A DNA stretch of 64,000 nucleotides from Plasmopara viticola. Its lineage: Eukaryota > Oomycota > Peronosporomycetes > Peronosporales > Peronosporaceae. The position numbers and the translations under genes are program-made. The stretch spans positions 62,001-126,000 of the forward strand of contig MBPM02000125.1 of NCBI GenBank assembly GCA_001695595.3, read 5' to 3'. Under the pieces are notes generated by a model that saw nothing but the letters and a program-made list of their open reading frames with translations, made no database searches and was not told the DNA's origin. This document shows, piece after piece, positions 38,101-50,682 of the stretch (position 1 is the first letter of the stretch; every line of letters starts with the position of its first letter).

Positions 38101-41100
38101 TTTTGATCCAATCAAGCAGTAAGATCAGTGCATCGTTTTGATACCGATACAATCGCTCGTCGTCAGTCATTGCTGCAAACAGCGGACAACTATTTTCTCG
38201 TTTGTTGTGAAAGTTTGTGTCCGTCGCAGGTTGAAGACTGCTACTTCTCCACTTGATAGCTTTCTTCCGACCGATATTTCTTCTGCCGATACATCAGTAC
38301 CCGCTTTATACTTCTGCTGAGTAATCAATCACCACTTTGCATTACGCCGAAACTTAACTACAAACCCGCACATCGTGACGCAGCTTTCTTCGTTCTTTTT
38401 GGATGAAGCCGACCACGAGACTCAATCCAGCTTCTCATTTTTTCTCGTCACTTGGTGCTTGACTTAATCGAAGGGTCTACACTTTGATCTGATAACGCGA
38501 GGCGTACGTCGCCTCCTTCTCATAGCCGGCAATAAGTCTTATCTCTGCTCTCTATGATGACCTGTATTCTACAGGTACTACATAGATTACGCTACGTAGC
38601 CATTAATCGACTCACTCCAAATCTGCTACACATTACGTCTTTTTGACAAAGCTTCAGTTTCAGATCTACTATATTTAACTAACACTGCTCATTCTATCAT
38701 TAGAGCACTGGCGTTGTGCGCAGCGATATCTCGTCTGACAAGCAGAGTGTATGTCGGCGATCCGATTCACCTCGAACCCTATCTTTGTATTTGGCTTCGG
38801 TAACATAGCTTCATCGAACTCCAACGGATCAACTTCTTGAAGCGTAAGCGTAACAAATGCTAAACGAGCTGTGTTGACTATTACCAGCTGAAGTTTGGAT
38901 TTGTGTCTGATAAAAAAATCGGTATCTCTTGCCGTAGTCTTGAGTCGCGTCCTAGGCTGATCCACCTTTCTTCTAGCCGAATCACATGTGCACTAGTATT
39001 CGGGCATCGCACTCCTTCACAAAATCCAAGCTTGACTACCCGCCTTGGTGTCATGAGGCGTAGATCCTTTCTTATGATGCTATCCTAGTCTGATGATTGC
39101 TTGCTGTAAAGCCACGGCCCATTGGACTATGATCGTGCTAGCTCTACCGCACGAATTATTATTGACAGTGGCGTGAATTACGACCTAGCGGTGACGACAA
39201 GTCGAATTGACCCCTTAATATCTTCCTCAAGAATTGAAATATAGTAATAATACCACTGGATCTGCACTTCGACCGCGCTCACTGTTACATTTTCCGATTT
39301 GAGGGCAGTAAAAGAAAGGGCCGTTCTCACCTACATCGTAGTCACTTATAAAGTTTCTATGTAAGCGGATTGCATTCGCGTTAAACTTACACTTACCCTA
39401 TCTCTGAAAGCTTTAAGCCCAGCGATCCACATTTCGGGCTTGAAATACTCGTTCTGAGCAGAGACATCCGTCTGCGGCACCTTTAAAAAATATATTGCCG
39501 ACAAAATCGAGGTTTCTACGGGATCAGGAGCCCGGTAGCCGACTGAGAATGATTGGAACTTAAAAGTCAGTGCTGAGCTAAATTGTCGATATGATGCCGT
39601 GCTCGCCCACCTACCGGCACTTTGGTTTCACTATGTAAATTTTATTGAATCGGCCAAATTAGAAGCTAGTCTAGAGATTGCTGTCGAAGTAGGCTCAATC
39701 GAAGAGCCCTGCACCTAATCCCAGCATCTATTTGCCTGACTACTATGCTAGGAATATAAAATTGACACGTTTCTGATCAGCTAATCGAATATAAGTTGCG
39801 GATAAAAGCATTGAGATTTACTTACGGTTAGGCCTAAATACCACTTACTTCCGCCCTCACGATCTTAATTTCGATGAGCTTCATATAACCGCAGTACATG
39901 TACAATCGCTACATTGTGAATGATCTGATCCTTCGATCATAGTACTAATTCGTATGATTTGACAATTATTAATACTTCAACAATTAGTTGGTGAGCTAAG
40001 TATCTCAAAGCGACTGCCGCCAAGAGAAAGTATATATTCTCCCGCTATGTGATCCTTGGCTACCGTAAAAGCAAATCTGCCTTTATTGTTAGTCTATTCC
40101 CATGTTTCGGCTTGTAAAATACAGTCACTCAGCGTGTGATACTCTTAAGCCCCACGCGTTTGGTAAAGAAGTAAAGCCAGCACCATGGAGGCATCGGACA
40201 AAAACTTTTCTAAACCTTCGTGGGCTTATTACAGCAGCTGTAGTTCCCAAGGTCATAATCAATTAATGCATAAATGCAACTGAAAGTGCTCGGCTTGTCC
40301 TGGCTACTGGCCGAGTGAGCATAATGTTATGAAATATTATGCGCTTTTAGGTAACCAGTGACCGGAGGATGACGCTGTAAAATTTCTTCCTTTAGCACTT
40401 ATGTGTCATAGACCTAACTGCAGCCTTAACATGGAGTAGACATTGATCAAATGAGCGACCCCTCTTACTTGATCAGTTGCTTCCAGCAGTCTAAATATTT
40501 GGAAAGTATGTGAGCCGTAGTGCGGACATTGCGGGAAACGAGTTTGATTGTTGTGTTCCTGATAGTGCGGCTTCGGTTTTTTGCTTGATGACCGTGATTC
40601 GACTCTATTCAATCCGGTCGCTTTGATATCAGAGTTAATTTGCATTCTTTCACCTCCACATCATATATTGATGCAAATTGCTATTTAGCAAAGATCCGCT
40701 ATAGGTGAAGTCGCCGTCGTTGGTAGCAAGGCTTGAGGCGTTCACGACCGCAATTTTGCATTCTAAAGCAACAAAGTCGCATCGCGTCAGGTCACCTTTT
40801 GATAAATCTTACTTGACCATTGAGAGGTTACCCTTAGTAGTCCTTTGCGCACTCTCTCACGCGCGGATCCATTTTTAATGCTTCGCTGGTTGGGAGTCGG
40901 AACATAAGTAACTTGCGGTCATCCAAAGTCTTGATGAATTGGTCGACGTGCTTTCAGCGTTGATAAAATTAAATTTGCGCGTAATCTGACTATTGAGCTA
41001 GCAACTTTAAAGCGATGCATGCAACCAGTCTTAAATTTTTCTAATGTCCCATGAGAGGTATCATTGATTAGCAAACATGCTACTGAAATACGTGTTGCAG

Positions 41101-42689
41101 CTCCTTCCGGTAGTATTGCATGACGCAGCTGAGCTGCCGGTTCGAAATGCGCGACAGGCCAATAAATAAGCCCAACAAACCAAATACTCCCCTGCGTCAA
41201 ATGCGTGATTGCATAGAGAGCAACCGCTTTGTTGCTTTTTCACACCTCTGTTCGGTCTTTACCGTAAGGCTTCCATCGTGCAAAAGTGAAAAGCGATTGC
41301 CTGCGTTCTATACCTTATAGCATTGGTATATTTAGCAGTGTAAAGCGATGGGGCTGGATTGAACTGTCCAAACTATGATACATCTCATGCAAAGTGACGG
41401 CCTCATGTCCGCGTCCAGTTCTTTTGTAACTCGTGCCGAAGATACAATCACTAATCAGTGCTCCGCCTACTTCGGGAATTATTTCTTAGCTGCACTAAAA
41501 ACAAGTCCTCATCTTAAGTCCTAAATAATTAGATCGCGTCATTTTTAAAATCGCAGCATCAAATTACCAAGCTGCATTTTTGAGCTCTTGAAACTGTCCA
41601 AGCTCAGAATCTAGTCTGCCGACTCATTTTTAGAGCCTTGTCCTGATCCGATTGAGTGGGCTTTCTCGGCCGAATATAGAGCCTTGATCACATTTTTTAC
41701 CTGATCGTCATAGTCTGAGTGTACAACATATCATCTCGAGATCAAAGAAAAATCACCACATAAGCGTAAGCGTTTTGGTATCATGCCGTCTTTTCTTATG
41801 GAGCGCGGCAAGGCTCTCATGATCATAACATTGTCTTTGGAAAAAATTGCTGTAACTTTTTTTTCGGTCTCGACAACAAATTGAGTATAGATCTATAAAA
41901 TCAGATTTGTTGAAAGCGTTTCGAGCTCGTACGGGCGCTACGCGCTTTTAACAGCTCATTACACAGTTTTCTTGAATTTTGTGTCGGCTCTCGGAGTCCG
42001 CATCTGCTAATGCTTATATCTTTGCCCGCAGAATCTCATGCTTACTGTGTGCAGATCTAGACGTCAACGAATCGCTTGTTGATGTGCTTTCCTAAATTTT
42101 CACTGATATTTTTCATCGGATGAATAAGACTTGCACATTGAGTCAGAGTGTTTTGCCATCAAGGAGAGTTGGAGTAAAAAACAGGGTTTTACTTCCAGAT
42201 GAACGTCTCTGGGTTTTCCCTGTCAGCACTTAAGCTATCGGCGAAACCAACTTGATTCGGCAGCATCGCCATTAGTCCTATCGAAAAAATGCGTCTGACC
42301 TTCCTGCTTAATTTTCACTACCCCATCTTTGTGTTCTTTACAATTAAACATCGATAAACTAGAAGGTCTGGGCACACGCACCAGTTATTTTTGCCATTTC
42401 AAGGTCTCACTCACACACTTAATCTCGGACTGCCAGCTCAAAGAGGGACCGTCTGCAAAACCGCGAATTTATATCACTGATGTATACACACTCGATTCAT
42501 AAGCGTCAATGCGAGATACTAAGTTTAAGAGTGGGGGCCGACATATCAATAAGGTTAAACACTGAAGATTTATTCTCTATGAAAGCAGATTTTGCTATAG
42601 TAAGGAAGAAATCTGCATGGGAGACGTAAATGTCCATTCCACCAAAAATGGGAGTTTGGTCCGATCCAGAATTTCAAATGAGCTAGTAT
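35120..42689. other. Long gene-poor, degraded region
   Basis: About 7.6 kb upstream of Rab GDI. On the minus strand, 36300-35883 stays in one frame for about 139 codons with two stops (REDKFLNVSDVCRLYLIC, then WAEMYMIGKTDSLLAICGIE) and looks like an unidentified pseudogene fragment. Minus-strand frames at 38170-37802 (122 aa, from an ATG) and 38965-38675 (96 aa) have no known motif. A possible degraded zinc knuckle of gag type (CPHYGSHTFQIFR) lies at about 40530 on the minus strand. None is strong enough to call as a gene. Confidence 0.4.
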
Positions 42690-43150
42690 TTAAAACATTA
42701 GAAGCCGTCAGGTGAATACATAGAATCTTCGGATGCTCCTAAAGACGGATTTGTTACTCGTTTTCGGATTGCCTCATTGAAAGATCGACACACCATCATA
42801 TAGGCTTCCAGCTTCTCGGTAGTAGTGTGTCTTTGTTGAGATTTGTGCGAACACTAACGCTAAAGAAGCTGTTTCTCGGCGTTTGCAGTCGACAAGGCAG
42901 AGGCGTAAGATAGCAGATCTCGTAGCTTACATGCGTCCAAAGGCACCACCGTGTAGCATCAAATTGCGAAGTATCTGGTCAGGCACACGAATAGAATCAG
43001 CTGGCAGAATTTAAATGGGGCAAAGGCTTTGTAAGCTCGCGCAAAAAAGCTTTGACATACGTTTGTGCTGGTACTACAGGAGGCCCGAGCAAGCCTAGTT
43101 TGCAATGATTGAAAGCACGCGCGAACGACGGGAAAGCTGAATTGCTTCAA
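42690..43150 (+). pseudogene. Degenerate partial copy of the large kinesin gene
   Basis: Plus-strand DNA matches bases about 5650-6110 of the large kinesin gene in order. Matching landmarks include ATGCTCC-AAAGACGG (parent 5680, here 42734), AACACTAACGCTAAAGAAG (parent 5774, here 42849), GGCACCACCGTG (parent about 5876, here about 42942), GCGAAGT-T-TGG-CAGGCACACGA (here 42966) and GTGCTGGTACTACAGGA (parent 6009, here 43066). Substitutions, indels and stop codons destroy the frame. It covers the second half of the discoidin-like region and the start of the following coiled coil. It comes from within one exon, so duplication by DNA or by RNA cannot be told apart. Confidence 0.85.
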
Positions 43151-43421
43151 ATGAATGTGTACGGTATGTGCATCACGAAAATTAGATCATCACGGAATAG
43201 TTACTGGCGATGCGCACGAGTTTTATGTTGTCTTCGTTGCTGAATATTCACAATGCAGATCGCTAAATATTGTGTTATTTACTTAAGTATTTGTCACGCT
43301 ACGACGTTGGGCATTGTAACATATAAAATTACAATGCGTTCTCAGAAATAAAATTAATTGCGCCAAGACAGGATCGACATCAACCTTCAATAATGCACAA
43401 AAACACGACGTCAAGGTATTG

Positions 43422-43741
43422 TATTGTATTACGTTATCGCGTTGCCAAGTTATGCACGTGCTAGGCTCAGTCTGGCTAGTCCACGGCATAGATTGGTGTC
43501 CGCATACGTCGGGTCTCGTTCGGCGGGCAGTGCAGCCAGCACCGAGGTCGCGAGGGTCTTCCATTACTTTGTTTAGCCCTGACTTGGTAAGAGCCCAGGT
43601 GGCGCCCTGGTGCTGGAGACCGTCGCCTCGAGGGTGAGACTCGTTAGAGACCTGCAGGTACCCGAGAGCACCTGCCCGAAGCGCGCGAGCATTTAGTTCC
43701 CGCGCTTGGAAGGAGGGCGTCACCCCAACCTTTTCCGAAGA
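43422..43741 (-). mobile_element. Short LINE-derived non-autonomous retroelement, copy 2
   Basis: An element of about 320 bp in minus orientation, nearly identical to the one at 8743-9059 over its full length. It is flanked by a 15-bp direct repeat with two mismatches, GACGTCAAGGTATTG at 43407-43421 and GACGTTAAGGTGTTG at 43742-43756, which I take as the target-site duplication. Its 3' end (left in plus coordinates) finishes in a short run of a 5-base repeat (ATACA on the minus strand). Its 5' head matches the LINE fragment at 20634-20975. A short minus-strand frame through it lacks known domains. Confidence 0.8.
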
Positions 43742-43756
43742 GACGTTAAGGTGTTG

Positions 43757-46700
43757 GGTGCAATAGCAATGCGCTTTTGACATACTTAACGTTTACTTTC
43801 AGAAAATGTAATAGCAAGGCGTATCGGATAAAGTTTAAGTGAGCGAAAAAATATTTAGGCCAGCTTTCACACTTGTGATTCTGTCTGAAGTGAAAACTTG
43901 GCTATCGATTCTGCAAGAAGCTTGAGGCTTCCTCCTGCTACATGGCGGTCTTTTAATCAGGAGTTGCCGCCTGCCAGACGTTACAATAAGATAGCTGCAA
44001 CGTTCCCTAATATTATTGCATTCACGTCCGCGGGGAAAGCGATACGTGAGCCGGATTGGAGACCTACAAATGGACGACGGCGTTCATGTACAGCGTTTGG
44101 GTCTGCTCAATACACGCGTAGTCTCAAATCTTCCGCCAGCTCCGCGTTTGTTACAGTAAGAACTACTCCTTAGTGACCACCAGCGGAAGAGCCAAACAAG
44201 CGCTGGAATGGTGTATTTGTGCTTGGACAACTGCGCTACTAAATAGGCGACTACAAAGATAATATGCTGCCAATCAACTTAATGTCTGATATACGTAGGA
44301 TGTTACGCGCTCAAGTGCTCGATCTGTGACTGCTCATTCAGATCTGAGGCCGCATCGAGTCGCGGCGGCGGTGCATTTGCCTTCACCATCACAGGTGTCG
44401 ACCGCACATTGTATCGAGTTGACAATTGCCGTGCCGTCTTGGACGGAAGCAAATAAGGAGGCAGCGCGCAGACTAGTATCGATTCACGTGAACGAGCTCT
44501 TAGTTCAAGCACGCGATAAATGGAATTCAAGATGCTGTAATAGAGCTACTTCAGGCAGCGTCGCTGGAGCTTGACCCCTTGGGGTCCTCTGCTGCGATTT
44601 ATAATTTTGCAAAATTCGTGAAGGATCGTACGAAGCAGGTTGTGGACACGCCACAAATCCAGATATTTGTTGGGGAAAGTCTCGCGTGGAGCTTAATTTG
44701 TCGGCTTTGAACGTAATAACAACAGATGCGTCGTGGCAGAATGTCAGAGATTTCACGTCTTGTAGGGACTATTTTCCGCTAAATTGGTACAAATTCGATT
44801 CAGGACAATATCTTTTATATGCAGCGTTGGGATTCAAAACTAGGTGTTGATGCTGCTGCCAAAATTGAAACGCACATAATCACGCTGATGACTAAGGTTT
44901 TGTGATGAAAAGAGATGGCGGACTTATGTAATAGGCAGATGCAGCTTGTGAATGTCAAATAAGGCGTGATTTAAGTGAAGTTGGGGATTGTTGTATTGAT
45001 GGAGATGTACGCTGTTGCATGGACTCTCAGCATTTGGATTTTAAAATTATATAATTTTTAGAAATTATACTTCATCTGTGCCTGTGGATGGTATGACTAC
45101 TGACTGAAAACCCCACTCAAACGGCCCAGATCAGTAGAGTATCTGATTCCAGCTTCCTTTATGTGGCACAATTGCAGTAAAGCCTCGCCTACTGGGGGAC
45201 CACAAGAGTTATCTCTTTTCGTAGATCGTGCCGCTGGAAGTAACATTATATACAGGCATGGCGTTCGTGATACAATTAAGTCTGCATAACCTTACAGTGC
45301 GATTTAGAGGATAACTAGTATTTCGATCAAAGCGTTATCGATAGTTATTTTAATGGAACAAGATCTTACTCCAAATTTCGTGCGGTGGCGGGTTTAAAGT
45401 GCTCTGTCGAAATGACCATGATTCGACAATAGTTACTACACACGTATCAGCTGGTAAATTGAAAAGAACAAACCATCGTACTTCAATATGGGACGTGCCG
45501 TCGGCAGATAAGCTTAGGCACGATACACGCTCTCCTTTGTCTATATCGGCATGTTCATAGGTTGTTGTACTCGTCGCCACTTTCCGGTCAAGCAGCGCCT
45601 TCAAATGTCAGCCCAGAGAATATTCAAGTGCAAGGAGTCCGTCTACCGACGAAAACAAGGGTAGAGGTGTCTTTGCAATTAGAGCACTTGGTGTGCACTT
45701 TATTCTACATCGAGATGTAATGGACATGCGAATTGATAATCGACTATTTCAAACATTGCAAAACGTGATCGGCATAAAAAGATAGCTGATCGTGAGATGG
45801 TTAGCAAACTTTACAATTTGCATCTAGTTGCTGAGTCGGAGGAGTTCGCTGGTGAAAAAGAATCAAGTTTTAGTTCTTCTGCTTCCGCTAGCATTGCAAA
45901 TGCTTTAACGCTCTAGACAAGATTGTGGACGCTTTTCGAGCCACGATGAAAATTCCAGTCTATAAATCAATGCTCGTCATCCGTTTGCTCGCCCGCTATT
46001 TTCTCGATCTCGCTATAGCATGTCAACGGAAGAATGCTTTTTTGAAAGTTTTAATTTTAACATCGATAAAATATGCTGCCAGTTGGAAAACGCGTTCGTT
46101 AGATTGACACAAAGAGTGTATAGACATATCGAGAGCTTTAATAATTGCATAAAAGTACCCATTGACGAGTTCGATCAATTCAGCTCTCAATGGAAGAGAA
46201 AGGCGTTTCGGCGCCAAAGTCGCTGCTCAAGCAAACTATTGTGACATTTGACAATCAAATGGGAAACCTCTGCACCCAAACTCTTTGGAAAGTAAAAATA
46301 TTGTCCATTTACCAATAACAAAGTTCTTACATCGTCAAATTCCTGCTGAACCACTTGTTGATGCCCAAAACCGAAAATCATTGGTACGAAATGAAGTGAA
46401 AGAAGCTAAATTGACCCCGGAGAAAATTGTTGCCGGCATTGCACAACAAAACTCTCTTATTGAAGTTTTGATGCAAATGAAGGGAATTGCCCAAATTTGC
46501 GTGCGATGACAGGCGAAGTGATCGAAGACAGACAAAGAGAACAACGATTGCTTTTAGAATACTAGTGCTGAAAGTTAAAGATGCATATCGGTGCATCCAT
46601 TGTATGATGCGATGAAATCAGCTTATGCTTCATTGGACGCAAATACCTCGCGGATTGCTTGCACAAGTGATCATCTAGACCTCAGCGTACCCCAAGAGTA

Positions 46701-47396
46701 TGTTATTTTTTAGCGTTGCTCAAAGCTGCCACAGCCTTTGGCTTTCGTGTTGCTTGCGAATGACTCAGAATGCATTTTCTACATTCAAGTATTTGTAAGA
46801 GAGCGAGTAAATCCTCTGAAGAAAATAGGCCGGGTTTGACTCTTGATGCAACTTCATCAGACGTAGCTAAAGGTTCTCTTACCGTAGAGGTTGTATGGCA
46901 TATAACGTGTATTGAAGTGACAAACATCGATGCATTTAAGGTAGACAACTGCTTGGCTTTTGCACTCCGGTTGAAACCAGCAAATTTGTCTTTAAAGTCC
47001 TTAAAAGTCGATTTGAGGTCGATTCTAGTAATCCTTCGATCAACAAAGCATTCCAAAGACAATTTACAATTTGCAAGGAAAGGGGTATGCTATACCGTCC
47101 GATCAAGAGCAAACGCCGATTCTGCCATATTGAGAATGAAAAAATTGGTTCAGGTGACATTCGAAGTGTGCACGCGCTAATCCAAAGAAGCGACAAATTG
47201 TGTCAATTTTCATAGACATGTCCGCTAACATCTCGTCATGCGATTGAGCGACTCAACGCACAATCTCCAATTATAACTTTTTTAATCGCCTAAGAGTTCT
47301 TTTTATATTGCGTCTTATGCAGTTGGTATTATTAGTGACACGAAGAGTAGTGCTTTGTCGTCAGAGTACATCAACCTGCAACCCGATCACGATAAT
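43757..47396 (+). pseudogene. Degraded coding remnants of unknown family
   Basis: Several plus-strand stretches read like protein in broken frames. Around 44510-44710: GIQDAVIELLQAASLELD and IYNFAKFVKDRTKQVVDTP. Around 44700-44840: NVITTDASWQNVRDF and DYFPLNWYKFDSGQ. Around 46180-46510, with one frameshift: KGVSAPKSLLKQTIVTFDNQ and LTPEKIVAGIAQQNSLIEVL. On the minus strand 47062-46703 is open for 119 codons (RIDLKSTFKDFKDKFAGFNR). None matches a family I know. The plus-strand pieces may come from one large gene with stops, shifts and perhaps lost introns. Too broken to model. Confidence 0.35.
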
Positions 47397-48071
47397 ATGG
47401 TACTCGAACATCACCGGACAATCATCTGTAAAAGTGGTGGGGCGAACAACTGTCAAGTCAAGCTCAAGGCGACTGAGCACTTCCCGGCTCATACTACTCG
47501 CCTCAAACGCATACGTCTTAGGCGACGTATGGTGGCAAGTCCAAATCAACACGAATTTAAGGAAAAAGATTACGCTACTGTTCAAGCAGAATTAAGCGAA
47601 ATTTCGTTAAGTGGTGGCATGCTACCACTGCAAGATGATGGCGAGTCCGCTAGTAACACAACAGTTCTCGAACAGCTATTCGAGTGTGCTAAAAACGGAG
47701 ACCTTTGTTCGTTTCAGCAGGCTTGCGCTCGGGCGATGCGTTACCATGTGCGCCTCGACACTCCAGGGTACATGGGCTGGACAGCGGCACATTGGGCTGC
47801 ACGCGAAGGAAATGTTGACTTGCTTCAATACCTTACCCTTTGCCACGCCAATCTATATGCCCTGGATTTCAAAGGTGATACCCTTTTACACAAAGCTGCC
47901 GCAAATGGCCAACCCGCGTCCTGTGAGTGGCTTCTTGAGCGTGGCTTCAGCGTCAACATGCGCAACTACAACAACCTTACTCCTCTCGATCTTGCTCGAG
48001 AGCGAATTGCTCTTTCTGGACGAAGCAGCGGGGCAGCCCTTTGCGAAAAAATTCTAGTAAAGCACTCTTGA
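47397..48071 (+). CDS. Ankyrin-repeat protein
   Basis: A single frame from the ATG at 47397 gives 224 aa. The frame is open upstream to about 47355 without an ATG, so an earlier exon ending near the possible acceptor GTCGTCAG is possible. The N-terminal part is basic (RLKRIRLRRRM) and then Ser/Glu-rich. From about residue 85 a helix (TVLEQLFECAKNGDLCSF) leads into about three ankyrin repeats (GWTAAHWAAREGNVDLLQYL, GDTLLHKAAANGQPASCEWL, NNLTPLDLARERI). It probably acts as a protein-binding adaptor; the partner is unknown. It ends 450 bp before the myotubularin gene on the same strand, and a stop codon separates them. Confidence 0.75.
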   Translation: MVLEHHRTIICKSGGANNCQVKLKATEHFPAHTTRLKRIRLRRRMVASPNQHEFKEKDYATVQAELSEISLSGGMLPLQDDGESASNTTVLEQLFECAKNGDLCSFQQACARAMRYHVRLDTPGYMGWTAAHWAAREGNVDLLQYLTLCHANLYALDFKGDTLLHKAAANGQPASCEWLLERGFSVNMRNYNNLTPLDLARERIALSGRSSGAALCEKILVKHS

Positions 48072-48521
48072 TGAAGACAACCTGTTTTGGGATTAAGTTT
48101 ATCGCAGACTAGTGGTTAAAACGGTGCTACCATCACAGCAAAAAGATTCGTCACAAATTGGGTCATTTGTTGAGGTCTAAAACACAATACAGAGTCAATT
48201 ACATACACCATTTGATTATGAACAACAATTGCGATCGTCGCACGCCTGACGTCGCACGCATAAATGAGCAGCCGAAATGAACAACTGCATGAAGAAGGCT
48301 TCTTTTGTGGGTCGAGGGAATTCGCTGCCGCAGCAGTTTAGATCGAAAGTCATGATACCATACACATTTGGGGATAATTTTGTATCCAGATTTAAAAAAA
48401 CTGGTTAAAAAAAGATCCAACAATTTGTCAGTGCATCCTTGACCTCGAATATTATTGCAAACTCGACAAACGTCTAAATATAGAAATAAAAAAGATTTTC
48501 TACTTCTCGTGTCCAATACCA
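48072..48521. other. Intergenic between ankyrin and myotubularin genes
   Basis: No supported gene. It should contain the ankyrin gene's 3' end and the promoter or 5' leader of the phosphatase gene. A short upstream exon of the phosphatase could lie here but none was found. Confidence 0.4.
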
Positions 48522-50682
48522 ATGTTTGTAGGAGAGGAATGTGCCCACAGCCGCCTAATTGGAGAAACAGACGTGCTAGCAGCAATCACGAGTGAGTATC
48601 TCGACGAAAATGCAAGCAGGAAGGACACGTCAGCAGCTACGGTGTGCCTGGGTCGTGTATTTATGACCACATTTCGTTTTCAATTCGTGCCGGACGAGCA
48701 CGAGTACGACCGCGTGCAGCGTCACTTGCTAGACCGCACAGAAGACGAAATTGAGAGCTATTTTCTTATTCCTTTGGGCTGTATTGCATCGTTGAAGAAA
48801 AAAAATTCAATTGTGGAAATTTTTACAAAGGATTTGCGCCAATTATCGTTTCGGTTTGATGTCGTAGAGATCAACAAGGTAAGAGGAGATAGTGTCCGGT
48901 CCCTTTATACGAAAAAAACAATGATTTACTCGGAGTGTGTGCTTCGGGCTTAGATCTTTACGGTCTTGACGACGTACGTGTTTCCGGACAAAATCGAGTT
49001 TTTGTTCGCGTTTTATCACAGACTGTCGGAGAATATGTTAGAGGAAGAGCCGCTGTTGCCATGCCTTCTAGATTGGGATATTTACGACGACCAGGAGGAG
49101 TGGAAGAGGCAGGGTGCGCTTGAAAATGGCAAGTGGAGGGTGTCAAGCTGCAATGAAAACTTTTGCGCAATCGAGACTTACCCAGAGCGTCTCGTAGTAC
49201 CTGTAACTGTAACAGATGAGGTAAGCTATCAGACTTCATTTAGAGTCTTCATAAGACTTTGACGCACTTTATTAGGTGCTGCTGGATGCAATGAACTTTC
49301 GTTCACTAGGCCGTATCCCGTGTCTAACTTGGCTGAATTGCGCAAACGGAGCTACATTGTGTCGATCTAGCCAGCCTAAGGTCGGGATGTCGAAGGCTAC
49401 CTCACCTGCTGACGAAAGTTTAGTTGCCGGAATTTTGTCATCGAATCTGTTGCATGACCAACTGCACATTGTTGACTGCAGGCCTATGTCTAGCGCTTTG
49501 GTAAGTTTTGTCTATATTAATGAATTATTGGCGTTAACAATGGCTTTACGCAGGCCAATCGTGCAAAAGGGTACGGTGTCGAAAGCTCGGTCAATTATAA
49601 ATGTTGCTCTGTCTGTTTTATGGAAATCCCTAATATTCACTCGATGCGGGAAAGGTGGGTTCTAATCTAAGCGGTTGACCACATTTAGCTCAGCTGCTCA
49701 TGTTGTTTTGGTGCAATTCGTGACATTTTAAAAGTATGAAAAAGCTGCGTAACCTTTGTGCGTCACCAACTTGCGATAACTTGCGGTGGCTTGGAAGTAT
49801 CGAAGACACTAAGTGGCTGGTCCACATTCGTCAGCTCTTAAAGTCAGGTTTACATGTGGCACATTTGCTCCGGTCAGGAGAATCAATTCTTTTGCATTGT
49901 AGTCATGGTTGGGACCGCACAAGCCAGATCGCGTCGCTCGCTCAAATCTTCATCGACCCATTCTTTCGAACTTGGAAAGGAATTCAGGTGCTTATCGAAA
50001 AAGAATGGCTTTCGTTCGGACACCCTTTTCATCTTCGGCATTCGCATGGCGAGAAAGCGGATACCCAGGAGTCTCCAATTTTTATACAATTTCTGGATTG
50101 TGTCGCGCAGCTCGTACGAATTTATCCTAGCTATTTCGAGTAAGTCAGAATGCGTGAATTCGACGACCACTAATATAAGTTTGACTGGATCATATCTACC
50201 CGAACAGATTTAATGAGGGACTGCTGCTCATGCTTGCCGAAGCCTTGCACTCATGTCGCTTTGGGACATTCTTGTTCGATTGCAAAAAGCATCGTCAGGA
50301 GGCAAATCTAAACAATCGAACCGCATCCGTGTGGACCTGGGTGAATGGTTTTCGCCCGCAGCTTCTCGAGCAAACATTCATACCAAAGCAAGTCCTTAAT
50401 CCACCCCTAACCGGTTTGCTTAAGCGAGTTGCATTATGGGAGGCGATGTTTATGCGCTGGTCAGGCCAACTTCTTGTCCAAGAGCCTCCGATATCTACAA
50501 ACTTTTTTGCTGACAACAGTCAGCGCACTCCAACTTGGCAATTGCCTCAGGGTACGGCCAATGCCTTAAATGCTGCGCTCAATCTCAGATATCGCGAAGC
50601 TCAACTGATCCAGAAGCTAGAAAAGCGCATTGCCACTTTAGAAGAACAAGTAAAGCATGATACATCACAATTGTTAACATAG
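48522..50682 (+). CDS. Myotubularin-family phosphoinositide 3-phosphatase
   Basis: Six exons, 48522-48878, 48954-49220, 49276-49500, 49554-49654, 49735-50139 and 50208-50682, join in frame through 50-80 bp introns to give 609 aa. Residues about 1-150 are the PH-GRAM domain (GRVFMTTFRFQF, YFLIPLGCIASLKKK). The phosphatase domain follows with IYDDQEEWKRQG, WRVSSCNENF, TYPERLVVPV, LGRIPCLTW, RSSQPKVG and ANRAKGYGV. The catalytic CX5R loop is LLHCSHGWDRTSQIASL, with Cys at residue 372 and Arg 378 present, so it should be active on PI3P and PI(3,5)P2 of endosomal membranes (family knowledge). The first Asp of the usual CSDGWDRT is His. A coiled coil (EAQLIQKLEKRIATLEEQV) ends the protein; no FYVE domain is seen. 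The start is the first ATG before the GRAM fold; the N-terminus is short for the family. Confidence 0.9.

Noticed and set aside
37802..38170. 122-aa minus-strand ORF starting with ATG
   Set aside because: No domain, no splice partner and no homology that I can recognise; chance ORFs of this size are expected in this much non-coding DNA.
47397..50682. Ankyrin repeats and myotubularin as one fused gene
   Set aside because: The ankyrin frame ends in a stop at 48069-48071 and no donor site joins it to the phosphatase exon 450 bp away.
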